60,000 bases of DNA from Owenia fusiformis (taxonomy: Eukaryota; Annelida; Polychaeta; Sabellida; Oweniidae): NCBI GenBank assembly GCA_903813345.2, contig CAIIXF020000001.1, positions 48,565,885-48,625,884 on the forward strand, in the 5' to 3' direction. Positions 24,783-37,150 of this stretch are shown here, in pieces. Below the pieces are notes generated by a model. The model did no database searches. It saw only the letters and a list, made by a program, of their open reading frames with translations, and had not been told where the DNA came from. Each line of letters starts with the position of its first letter. The first letter of the stretch is position 1. Position numbers and translations under genes: made by a program.

Positions 24783-27700
24783 ATAACCAATAGAACGAGG
24801 GCCAATAGAACGACTTTGGATAGAGGAAGAAAATAGCTTTAAACTGCTTTTATTTGAAGCTTCTAGCTCAATTTTGAAGGAAGTTACATAAATTTTTGTA
24901 AAACTCAAAACAAATTTTGATGGGCTCGCTTAAATGCCACGATCGCACCTCCCCCTGACTGAAAACCGAACTTCTTTTGGCGATCGCACCCTGACTGTTT
25001 TGCTCTAGATGTGACATGTTTTGATTATAAACGTCCAGGACCTTATACCAGAAGACTGGTTATTTCTTTTTTCTGCCTGAAAATCAGTTTTAAGGCTAGA
25101 AATGTATAATTTTATGCATCAAACGTGTGTCAAAAATGTCTTTCACAACACGTAAAAAGGATGTGACATTGACGAAAATCAGCATAGAAAAGTACTATTT
25201 CCATGGTAATTGTTCCAATATGGGCCATTCTCTCATGGGCTTTCAAGAGATCGCTGCAAATAAATAAATTAAAATATCACATTAGTCAATTAACAGCAAA
25301 AAACAAAAGTAGATCGATTTGACGATCTAAAAACCATGTTATAGAATTGCGCAATTATTCAACGAAAACTGTTTTCTCAAAGTGATATTTCAACGATGAA
25401 AATATTATTTTAAAACTTTGCATGGGACCTATAAGAAATTCATGTATTAAATGTTCCGGAATATACCGAATTCACTGATGCTTATTTAATATTGAAAAGT
25501 TGCAGGTCTTCAACGATTTTTTTCTCGAAAAAGTGAAAAAGCGAAAAAAGGAAATGTATCTTCTAGATGTTTTACACGATTCTACTAAACAGAACACTAA
25601 TAATGAGAACGTGTCATGATAAACGACAAAACAAAACTTGGAACACAAAAAGGTATTGACAAATCCAAGCAAGATTATGGATTGCTTTTACCGATTCATT
25701 AAAACAAATCTCAGGAATTTTATCGGATTTTCCGAGATTAAAACTGAGATTATTCACACAATGCGGCATTAGCATGTTCGGATTCTTAGTCCATATTGGG
25801 ATCAATATGTTCGCTCAAATTATTATCCATTAATGATTTTAATACAAAAGTATCTAATGAAGTAGGATTGTTACAGAAAAGTCAAGTGGGGAAGTAACTT
25901 TTTCCTTGGCCAATTACGCAGTTGGGGTAAAGTACGCACAACACGTAAAGTCAGGAAACGCTAAGAAACAACAGTTATCCAACTGAGCCCCTTTGGCGAG
26001 GTGATAAAAGGCTTCTTGGAGAGTTGCAAACAAAAATCAAGGCAATTCAAGCGTATAAAGAAACTCTTTTAGCGTGGGAAGAAATAAATTTTGATTTAGA
26101 TCAGACTGACATAAAATACATATTTTCAAGTGTAGTTTATATTACAAGGAAGAATTTCTCTGGAACGGGCTAAGAATTTTCTTCATCAATTTCTTCACAA
26201 AATGGAAATATTCAATTCCCTCATATTTCAATAATAGACCCAAAATGCAGAACATTTTTTACAAATATTTCATCAAGTCACAAAAATACTTTATTAAAGA
26301 TTGGAATGCAAATTTTAGCAGCATTTCTACAGCATTAGTATGTAATTTACTTTATAATTCCTTTTGACGCGACACACATGCTGCTTTGGTAACACTGTTT
26401 TTTCAACATGTTGACTTTCTCTTTTATATCTGCATAACTTGATTGCAAAATGAGTACTATATAAACATGCAGGTACCAATTGCCATGAACAGTTGTGTTG
26501 TAGTAAAATAACACATAAATCTAGAATTATCCGCAGTTACTTGCGATATGATGTGATCACACTTCAAATGAAACCAGTTTAATTAGTTAACTTGTGTATC
26601 TTTATTCATACCTAAGATATACAATAACTAAATTAACAATAATTTGTCTTAAATACCCAACAGAGAAGTGGAAATTAATTGAATAAATGTATAATAGCTT
26701 GGAAATTGCCCGTAAATGAATATAATCAGATCATATTATTTTACCCGTTTACTGAAACGAACATTCATCATATATGCATCCACTATCCTCAGAAAGATTG
26801 GTCATTCACGCAGTATTTTTATTCGAAGTTGGTATGAATTTTTTATGACTATTGAGAAAATGCTTCAGGATAAAACGATCTGAGTTATGGTTGGTGTGGT
26901 ATTGCCGGACTGTGTCTACCCCGGGGCAAAACAAAAAGTAAGAGATAATTCCTTTGTTTTCATGATGTCTATAAATTATTATACTTAACCGCTAACATAT
27001 TCATATCCGACCATTAAATGTATTGGTCAATGTTAAAATATTGTAAATCACTGTTAAAATTACAGGTTGAATAAAGTACACAAGATTAAGTCATTTGTCA
27101 TGCTTATTTAGATTTTAAAATTCAGAACCATATGCCTCTCATGTGGGGGTATGCATTGGACAATGCACAATGATGGGGTCAACGAGAGGGGTCAAGTTTA
27201 TTTTAATATATATTTTGTACCGAAAGTAGAGAAGTATAAATGTGATATAGACAAGAAAATAATTCAATGAAAGCTGCTATTAGTATAACACTGACAGCCA
27301 CTTTCTACCGATTCGCTATCCCACCTGTTAAAAATGTTTTCAATGGGAATGTTTATTTTCTATTTTGTTGGAAAGTTTGTCAAGTTTGTCGAGACGCAAT
27401 GAAGTGGAATAAAACAGGTGAGACACAAATAGCCCCTTCCACTTCACGTTGACTCCTCCACTCCAGTGCCGTCACTGCCAAATGGACCCTAGCGAGAATG
27501 GGAGTGAAACATCTCGTGAGTATTGTCAATGTGGACCGGTCATTATGAACCACAGTATTGTCCGACCCGGGGGGCTATTCTTTTACAACAAAGGTGTTTT
27601 CTCCAGCTCAAGATGGGGTCGGCGACAGTCTATTTACACCATTAACATTTAATGTACTCAACATGAAGTCCAGCATGCCATTCCATCACTACCCTCTAGC

Positions 27701-28917
27701 AGCATACAGGGGAAAATTCATCATGAAATTTGAACTCACTGATGGTAATAAACTGGAAAATGATCAGAATTTATAATCATATTATTAAATTTGATTATCC
27801 AAAAGATATCTTAAACATTAATCAAGATGGTTGTTGGAAAAATTGTAAATGTAAACAAAGAATCATGAGTCTGAGACATTTGATTGCGTCAAGTTAAGAC
27901 TTTCTCTGGCGCCATTGTTTTGTGGATGGCAAGGTGTTGCGTCGGGTTTGCGATCAACGTTCGTGTATGTCACCGCTTTATAGATAACTGTTAGGTCCGA
28001 CATTCTGACACTTCAGCCATCAGTCAACTGGCTAAGCTTGACTTTGTTTTTATAAAATGTCTAAATTCTTAATACCATTAAAAATATCTACCAGCCTGAC
28101 GCAATCAATCCAGGCATTTACAGATTAATCCATTCCTGTCTAATAATCTATTTTAAGTACCTCAACAGATTTACAAACGTCATGCAAATTGCCATGGACA
28201 TGAAGAAATGTAAACAAAATAGTAAACATTCTCAAAGAACTGTTTGCACTAAGTTTTTATGCACCATTAACGATGTGATTCAGGTTCATATTGTAACATC
28301 TGTTATTCCATATGATTATGTAATGTAACAAGTGCTTTACATTTATTTTCACTAGCTATTACTAAACTCATGATGCGTTTGGTTTTGAGCCATTGCAGTT
28401 CCCCAAAAAGCCTTTGGGTAAACTTCTTTGCCCATTTTATCTTATCTATCCCTCAGAAGAGGGTGCAGACACATGTTCCAAACCATGTTTTGTAATAATC
28501 AAAAATTCAAATAAAATATTTTCTAGACAGTATCTTCACGGGAGTGTCGTGCTTGACACATTCTTCTTTATATATTCACGAAAAACTTCATGTCAGCGAT
28601 TACAAGCTCGTCTGGGCATTGCAAACTTGTGAAAAACGGCAACAGGGGACAATAAAAACTGGGAATATGATTAGCCGACAAGTAAAGGAACAACCGTGGA
28701 GTTTTCTATACACTATCAGGTCTAGGACAGCCGACTGGAGCCGGGGGTTTTTCCCATGCTGAATTCCCTCTGTGTGTTCATAATGGCGTGGCCATGGTGT
28801 GCTCTTACAAACAAAGCCCTCTCAGCATAGGGTCTAGTGAAATATACGTACCAGGAGGCTTTAGCATCCATACAATCTCAAAATTGACAACTCTTAATTA
28901 TACGTTTGCCAAGTAGT

Positions 28918-29098
28918 AGCCAATCACAGCGCGCTGTTGTCAATATGGGGCGGAGCCATTGTGAATCTATTGAATATTTTGCGTGTTTGATATGATGCAC
29001 ACACTGATTATAAGTTGGCTACTACGCTAGTGTATGGACAGTAATCGTTATCCCATCATCAACTCATCACGTTGGAGTGAGAACTGCTAGTATATTAT
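28918..29098 (+). promoter_or_regulatory. candidate core promoter of Dlx (CCAAT box, GC box, TATA-like word)
   Basis: AGCCAATCAC lies at 28918-28927 and GGGGCGGAG at 28947-28955, about 240 and 205 bases before the start codon; a weak TATA-like TATATTATA lies near 29091. CCAAT and GC boxes are standard animal promoter elements, and no other gene start is near. The transcription start is not determined. Confidence 0.45.
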
Positions 29099-29155
29099 AC
29101 AGTGCAATTAAAGTTAATAAGTAGGCAAGGAACACTAGTGTTTCTGTAAAATAGT

Positions 29156-29438
29156 ATGCTGAATATGACAGGATCTGAGGCCATCGGCCAAGATATTCCG
29201 GACAGTAAATCTGCGTTTATGGAAATTCAACAGATGCAACAAAATATGGGACATCATGCCGCATACCCTATCCGTGCTAGTTACCCTAGTCAGCACCCGT
29301 CACAGGATTCTATGTACACTTCACAGGCTACCCGTCCTCTGGGTTATCCATTTTCCATGAATGGTATGTCACACACGGCCTACAACTCTCCGTCACATTT
29401 TGTCAACCCCTACCAGGCGAGCTGTCCTCCAAGAGATG
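29156..29438 (+). CDS. Dlx: Dlx exon 1
   Basis: Encodes residues 1-94, a Gln/Ser/Tyr/Pro-rich activation-type region with the conserved KSAFMEI motif. Donor is GTAAGT at 29439; one base is carried into exon 2. A longer open frame runs into the intron but has no homology there. Confidence 0.95.
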
Positions 29439-32400
29439 GTAAGTTAATTTTACGACTTATTTCTGTTTTAACTTAAAAAAGAGATTTCTTCACCATTAAT
29501 GTTGAATAAAATAAAGGTATCTGGTAGTTCTAAGCATCTGTGAAAGCACGTGTCAGTTAAGAAAACATATATTTTGGTAGATTTATTAAAATCAGGTTTG
29601 TCGTCTAGCATGTGTTGAGTAGGCCATCTTGGTTGTTTATGACATGTAGGTATATACCTGTGGTTCTGAGTGACAGGGATGGCGACTGCAGCGGAAAACA
29701 GCATCAGCCTACCCATGTCATATTTAACTAACCTAATAAAATGCTCCGAGTGTTAAGGGCTACGACAATATCAATCAGGTTGACTTATACATTTGACCCT
29801 ATACCTATGTATTTTTCAGGCATTCCACACTATCTTCTGTTTCTACTATAATGTGCTAACCCACCGTTGGTGTTTCAATCTATTGCTGATGGCATAATCA
29901 TTCAGTGGTCACCTTGTTCGTATTTGCATTCTGAAAATCACCTAGCGTTACATCGGCCGCTTTGGCAACAGCTTGTTTTTTTGTATCCCCAGGGCTTTGA
30001 CATGATGAACTGAGCATATCTTGTTGGACTATATAACAGGAGTTTAAAACAACACTTGTTTTTTGAATTTATGAATTGAAAATACAATTTTGAGCTATGA
30101 TTGGTCTGATAGTAATATTATTTCAAAGCAGGACCTATTTCTAGCGCATTAAAATCTCGAGTTTCTATGACACTGCTACACGGGTTATTTAAGAATTGAT
30201 ATAGATTACCGATCGGTCAATAGGATAACAAAAACTATTATTTGTCCTATCTATGCGGTATCAAAACAATTCATTTTTCCTAAAATCTAAACTATGAGAT
30301 CGCACCCCGATCAATGTGCCAGTCTTCGAGGCAGGCCAATGTATACTTGAATAAAATACCAGAAGTCTTCGTTTCTCTCCCCATCCATGTTTCACCTATC
30401 AATTTCTTTATTAATGCAATCAAAAGTTTGATTGTTATTAAAATGACAACTTTGTCTAGCCACTTAATCCAATAAGAACTTGAGGTATCAAGCGAAAGGC
30501 AGCCTTTCAGATTAATCCTATGGGGGTTTATATTTTTAAGATCCCGATACGGGTACCTCTTTAATGTCTTGATTACTCTAAGAGCTGTGTAATATTAGAA
30601 CCCGCTTGATTGCAATTTTAGCAGAACTTCGCATTTTGCTTGCTTTAATATATTTAAAGAATTCAAAAAGGTGCTATCGCTGTCTTCACATTTAGTTGTT
30701 GAGTTTTGAGAAATGGATGGAAATATTTCAAAGGGTTGACGCGTAACCACTAAAATCATATTTTATGATTTATTCATTGGAATTATTAACCTCAAAACAA
30801 CCATGTTCATTGTCAACAGGTACCACAACATTTTTCACCAAAAGGATACATATTCTTTACAATTATGAAAATCTTTATTAATGATACACTTAACATTAGA
30901 AACCGTTAATTATCCAGTTAGCCACAGTCTTCGGATATCAATATCAAATATGCGGCATTCTTCATATAAATATATATAAGTGAATTTTCTTTTGAATAAT
31001 TCACGTGTTTTCCTTACACGGGAAACGTTCCCATTGAGTTATACTAAATATTGGTTTAGGCCTCTAAGTTTCAAATCTCGATCCTCAATGTTGCTAGCTC
31101 TTAAAAATTTCTGTAAAATTTCAGGATTGATGTTAATGACATTGAAGTTAAAATGAATATACTTTAAATAATTATATATCAATTTCTTATTATATTTTTG
31201 TGTTTAGATAAATCTCCGATTGAAGAACAACTTCGAGTAAATGGCAAGGGCAAGAAGATGCGAAAACCGCGCACTATATACAGTAGTCTCCAGCTTCAGC
31301 AACTCAACAGACGATTCCAAAGAACACAGTACTTGGCTTTACCTGAACGTGCAGAGCTAGCAGCATCTCTCGGTCTTACACAGACACAGGTTGGTATTTA
31401 TTGTATATCGTTACAGAGCCCCCACTCTAAGATTAAACCCCTAGTCATTTAAAACGTGTATTAACAGATTAACTGTATATCATTTTACGAAGACCATTAT
31501 AAAATTTCTCAGTTTGTTTAAAAACTTGTTTCATCAAATATTAATAGGATCCAATAAATGTTAGAGAACCATTAAAAGCAAACACTCGATCTTTGGATAA
31601 GAATCAATTTATTTATATAGCTAACTAACCATGTCATAATTAAATAGAAGTAAATACTTGTCGTTAATTAACTTCTTTTGTATTTGTTCTTGTGTCTCCA
31701 TAAGCGCATTTGAGCGGTTGATCCCTAAGTATATCTGTAGATCAATCTTGGTGTCCATTGTCTGGTCACTTACAATAAAGAATTAATAATAGCTGGTGGA
31801 GATCAGAATGTCATTAATCTTTCAGCAATATCCAATATCATCGACGCTTGCAGTTTCATTAAAATATATTTTGTATTAAATTAATCCAAAATATCAAACA
31901 CTTTTTAATCCAGTAGCAGCGTCTTCCATGGTTAAAACTTAGAATAAATTATAAATCTATTGAAAGCGTGGCGTGTCTGTTGATCTATATTAAAGAAGAT
32001 GATATACACGGCCTTCGTTGTAAATCCGTTATGTTATTCTATATCCATTAGAAAATACTTTAAAATTAACGTTAAATCCATTTTTCTTGATGTAGTTCAA
32101 TGTCCACTGCCTTCTCTGACTGTGACTAGTGTAGACACGCTCTGAATTTTATAGTGATTGAAGATAAATTAAAGTAAATTGCCCACCCTTATCCAACATT
32201 GATAATTAAGGTAAAATATTAGTTATAACAAGGAGAAAATCAGAAAATGACAAAATTTGATTTTATTCTCTGAAATTAAGTGTAATAATACTAATTTTCT
32301 TTCACGAAGGGTGCAATTTCATAATTGGACTATTATTACAGGGATGTAGTTTATACGTCCATATGAACAATTTTATCGGGTAAATTTTACATAATTTTAC

Positions 32401-35400
32401 AGTAACTGAATTACTTCTTGTAAACTACATATACTTTGGTACTAATTCATATAATTTAGAAAATATTTGAAATGCAAATAATAACTCGTGAAGTTGGTAT
32501 TGAACAATTTTCTGAAATGATACCATCAATACTATTGGCAGTGACAAGGCAATGAGAGAGCTTACGGGAAAATTGGATATCAACTATGAGAATCGACCTT
32601 CTCTGTATAAGCGGCACAAATTAGAGTATAATGAGGGAATAAATTGCAAAAATTTATGATAATCTGACATGCAAGATCGTATGAGTATATCCAATAATTT
32701 TAATTTTCAAAAATCAGTTTTAAGAAGAGAGATGTAGAAAAACAAAAATACAAAGATATATGGGTGTCTGAATTTCCTCAAAGAACCTTCAAAGGAATAG
32801 GAGTGTTTTCAGTTGTACTTGATTTATTCAGCTTCTCCGTTAGTAAGCGGGTGATAAACTGATAGCACGAATGTATCAATATACCTGCAATTTCAATAGC
32901 CAGTATTATCACTGTATGCTTATTTGTAACTTGATTTAAAACAAAGGCAGTTTCGGACTGCCCACTTTGGTTGATTAGCTCTTCTAGAGTCGCCGTTGCG
33001 CCGTTGAGTAATTAACCCTGTTGGCCACTACTTTCACCAGATGAGTCCGTTTGTATTATGTAATCTTATACAATGATCATTGAGCATTCTTAGATGACAG
33101 GCATTTTTAATCAATAAACGTGCCATATTGTGGAGCTGATATTCATATTCTTGCTGACCACGCGGTTCCAATGAGCTGTGAAACGGCGCAGGTGGTGTAT
33201 CCCTCCGCGCTTGAGTGTTGATACAGTGTTTCCTCTTTTCCTTCCTTCGAGTTCAATTAATGTTTGTTTTCTACAGACATTACGATATGATTCTTTTTAT
33301 ATTTGGTCATTTGGGAATGTTCAACACCAACCATCGATGAATGCCCCTACTGCGCGAGCGCAAATAGAATTCTTACAATTTCTGACACATCGCTGCGACA
33401 CTCTTTAATAATGGTTCAATTAATCAAAAAGAGCATCACATTTTTAAAAGTCTTGGAGATCAAATGATAGGCATTATGTGGGTAAATGAAGCCGTAAACG
33501 GTATTTTAGCTTAAGTATCGTACACACGACACCAATATCAAAAAATTGATAAAAGATATTGCCCATTAAGTTGGGGCACGAGAGTAAGGAGTCACTGAGT
33601 AATCTATTCTTTCTTTGAGATCGGTTTTGTAGTAAATTATGGGGTTTGTGATCTCATTCAATTGATGTGCCCTAATAATGAAAAAAGCTGTGAATTTGCA
33701 AACATATTATCCTACCTGAATGACAGGTGATATTTGCATTATTGCATATAGTGTAAAAAATTAATATCCTTATATAAGGGTCATTATATTTATTTCCAAA
33801 ACTACTTCTTTGTGTAATAATTTGACTAAATCGTACACTGTTATTGCTCATGTGGTTTTGGCTGAAATATTATGATGAAATAGGACAAACTATTGAACTT
33901 GACAGTGAATTGAAAATTAGCTTGATTAATTCATTTTTCATTATACCATAATATGAAATACTTTTCAAAAACCAGCATATATAGGTAGGGCCAACACCAG
34001 CATAACCATTTGTGCTATGTGTATTCATAGTAGTCATGGTTTACTCGTTAGTGGTCCCGTTAGATAGACAAGCTTATGTAAGCCATGGCAAAAGTTGCTC
34101 AAGACACTGCGTAACGACATGGTCGCATCGCAGGGAAGCCTGCGCCTTTGTAAAAAGTGCCATAACATTAGCGAAACGTTTTACACTAGACTTGACAATT
34201 AAAATCGTTAATGGATGGGAAGTGCAGGCCATAACGCTTGAAAATCTCCCGTTATTCTTATTTGTTGGTCTGTTTTGAACCCAACCTGTGCCACAGTCGG
34301 TCTTGGCAACCTAAATGGCATAACTTCAAAATTATATTTTACTCAAATGTTTCCCCGAACTTGTAAGTCTACCATCTCGGCCTCAATGGTATGTTTATTA
34401 CACTTATACATTGACAGTCCCTGAAATGTGTTACTGTTGATCATCGCGCGCTGTTGACCATTAAAAACCCAAAATGCACGTATAGTTTATTAACCCTAGT
34501 AGTAAATCTTGCATTGTTTCAAAATATGTTCTGGTTTTACGTCACGGTTCTCCATGCGCCAACGTGCATGTAGTAGTGGAACTTCGCTTATTAAGATTTA
34601 ATATTCATCTCTATTGTGTTTTGTTAATATTTGCGTATAATTGGTTTCGCTGCTTTGGTCGCACGTCATTTTACATAAGTTACTTTTGCAGATAACTTCT
34701 GATCATTCAATAGAAACTTGTCAAAATCCGTCATATTCGCTTCAAGAAATGACTACAGTTTATAATAACTAAATGGTTGTTACAAAGCGTGTATCTCCCT
34801 GCGAAATGATTGCTGTCGTGTGTCGCATCTCTACTCTTATACGGATCAGCTCATGAGATAATGATATAATGATAATGTCTATATTTTGAGAATATCTACT
34901 CTGTTTGCATTATGAGCATATTGAATTTTGATTGCTGTAATTATGCAGTTTCGACATGAAATGTATACTGTTCAGTCAAACGATGATTTGAAATGATAAA
35001 ATTGGATTTGTTGAATTTCGCTTTCTTTTTTTATGAATTGGTAATAAGACCCCATGATTGACTAAAGGAGGAAAGCAATTATCATATTCAAGAGCCCTCA
35101 ATCTATGGGTGACTTTATACTAATTATAAACAACATTTTCAATTAATGCGACACTCAAAGGGCATTTTGGCTAAATCAATGGATTACTTCTGAACATCAA
35201 TGAAAGATTATAATCGTCAGATCCGAATTACAACAACACAATTAGATATTGCGACAACCAAGACTTCATTGAACTCTGGTAATTTTATGAGAATTGGAAT
35301 ATTGGAAGAAATATAATACTTTGGAATACTCTAAAGCTTTAATCTGAAATCTCAGCGATCTTCGTACAATAGCACTTGTGAAGTTGACAAAGCTAATGGT

Positions 35401-37150
35401 ATAAAACTCCAGAAACAATACGGCCCTAAGACAAATGATAGGCAAAGAGGCACATGTGTCAAATCTCTGAAAAATTGCCGACTATTGAATTTGGTTTGAA
35501 TCCAGTGTCAGAATTGACAGGAACTCAAATGATTTGAATTCTCTGTAACTTTATCTTCTTTCAATCAAATAATGTTCATGCTTCATAAAGACATCCTCGC
35601 TATATTCTTCGACAGAGGTCAGAGGCTTCCATTCACAATTCATGGCTCTCCTATACAGTGGAATCTGAAAATTTGTAATATGAGACTTTTCGCTTTCAGC
35701 AAAGTTTTAATGCCTAAAGAAAAACGAGATGATAAATCTCGATAAGGATCACTATTAATTTAGTACAACGGCAATATTTTGTGGTAACTTGCTGACAAAA
35801 TGTTCGGTGAATGTTAATGTTCCGTTGTATATTGAAAGATTCGAACTCACTTTACCTCACAATCATGTTCTCTTTAAAATTTCATAGAATAAATTTGGTA
35901 TGTGTGCTACTTAAGAGTGATATTAATAGCATGATTTATATGGATCGGTTGACCTAATTTTTAAGGAGAACCATAAACTGGGAATTTAATCTCCATGATG
36001 CACCGATGATAAACTGTTAATCTTTTGTTACACACAAAATTGAAAACCTGTGATTAAACTTTAATCTGGGAAAATTTTGGTCGTTTGGTGATGTTCTACC
36101 ACCTGCTATGTTGTGTAGTTTTAAATTATTAATGCAATATGTCGCTTCCAATCATATATACGACTGTCATATGTGACATTTATGAAATCAGTTATAGTTT
36201 TATCGGTGAACCTGTTTAAAGATAAATCTGTGGCAACCCATTAAGTGTCATCTCTATTGTTATAGAGTCTTCCAGTCCATCATTACGTCTATTTTCTGCG
36301 TCTGTGTCGTAGTCACTAAGATGATGTGATTTCAAAGGTCAATAGTTACATAACTTTACAGTTATCTCTAAGTTTAATGTAATTTTTGCTTCACGCGTAA
36401 GAGAGAATGATAAAAATCAGTTATGTTATTTTGCATGTCTTATTTTCAAACTTTTTTGATGAGTTTTTTTCAGTGCATGTATACATGTTTATGACTAGAA
36501 ATTAATATGAATACAGATAGACCAATATAGTAGATGTCCAGGAGCAATCTAGATCAGATCTATCAGCTTTAATGGGGAAAGTTGTTGATGAATTATAATT
36601 AGAGAATGACACTGACATATAACGTTGGGGAAGGTCAAACCCCATAAACCATAGAAATGTGAACTGTACACGACAGTTATTATGTTGATATTAAGTATAT
36701 GTTGATATGTGTTTTCAGGTAAAAATTTGGTTCCAGAACCGACGATCCAAATACAAGAAAATCATGAAGCACAATCCCAATGGGACCATATCAATGTCCC
36801 CACCTCATCCCGGTTCCGGGGGTAACCCTATGTCCAACGGCGGGGAGCCAATGACACCACCCCCTATGTCGCAGCCTCCACAGTCAGTGTCTCCCCCAAC
36901 GCCACATTCTCAGCACAACGGACAGACCACGGTGCCAGGAACCGTGCAAACAAATAATATGATGGGACAGCAAAATGTGCATCAGCACCCTGATGATTCG
37001 GTCACACCCCCCTCATCGTGGGCCGAGATTCACAGTAGTGCCGCACACACGCCCTCTATGTCTATGCCACCCGGCAACTATATGTCGCAGTACCCCTGGT
37101 ACTCGCACACAGCCGCAAACCCCGTGCAGCAGCAGCAAATACTAACTTAA
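29156..37150 (+). CDS. Dlx: Distal-less / Dlx homeodomain transcription factor, 3 exons, complete
   Basis: Nuclear DNA-binding regulator of appendage, sensory and neural patterning in bilaterians. Exons 29156-29438, 31208-31389 and 36719-37150 join in frame into 298 residues. The homeodomain is residues 112-171: [20 protein letters not shown] is diagnostic for the Dlx class and recognition helix [11 protein letters not shown] includes Gln161 and Asn162 (positions 50 and 51). An N-terminal KSAFMEI motif (about 18-24) and a C-terminal QYPWYS motif are typical of the family. The second intron (5.3 kb) splits homeodomain codons 44/45, a position shared by many Dlx genes. Start: ATG at 29156; a second in-frame ATG at 29165 would remove three residues. 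Candidate AATAAA signals follow near 37262 and 37404. Confidence 0.97.
29439..31207 (+). other. Dlx: Dlx intron 1
   Basis: 1769 bp, AT-rich, no exon or repeat array recognised. The antisense frame at 29468-29716 has no recognisable motif. Confidence 0.7.
31208..31389 (+). CDS. Dlx: Dlx exon 2
   Basis: Preceded by TTTTTGTGTTTAG. Encodes a basic lead-in and homeodomain positions 1-44, ending LTQTQ. Donor is GTTGGT at 31390. Confidence 0.96.
31390..36718 (+). other. Dlx: Dlx intron 2
   Basis: 5329 bp with no further exon seen: exon 2 and exon 3 are contiguous across the homeodomain. An 88-codon frame at 34012-34278 is unrecognised and probably chance. Enhancers may lie here, but nothing in the raw sequence identifies one. 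Confidence 0.7.
36719..37150 (+). CDS. Dlx: Dlx exon 3
   Basis: Acceptor TGTTTTCAG at 36710-36718. Begins [14 protein letters not shown] (homeodomain position 45 onward), followed by a Pro/Ser/Gln/His-rich C-terminal domain and TAA at 37148-37150. It is markedly richer in C and G than its surroundings. Confidence 0.97.
   Translation, partial: VKIWFQNRRSKYKKIMKHNPNGTISMSPPHPGSGGNPMSNGGEPMTPPPMSQPPQSVSPPTPHSQHNGQTTVPGTVQTNNMMGQQNVHQHPDDSVTPPSSWAEIHSSAAHTPSMSMPPGNYMSQYPWYSHTAANPVQQQQILT

Larger units (their letters stand above)
20637..28900. other. 8.3-kb intergenic region between divergent Nrx-IV and Dlx
   Basis: Both genes point away from this region, so it should contain both promoters and probably much of their regulation. 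I see no convincing coding exon. Visible items are an 18-G run (21455-21472), a G17/C11 hairpin (24736-24782) and a less AT-rich stretch near 27430-27760. Open frames here are short and unrecognised. Confidence 0.55.

Noticed and set aside
34012-34278. 88-codon frame in Dlx intron 2
   Set aside because: No recognisable domain, no splice sites that fit, and the Dlx frame is complete without it.
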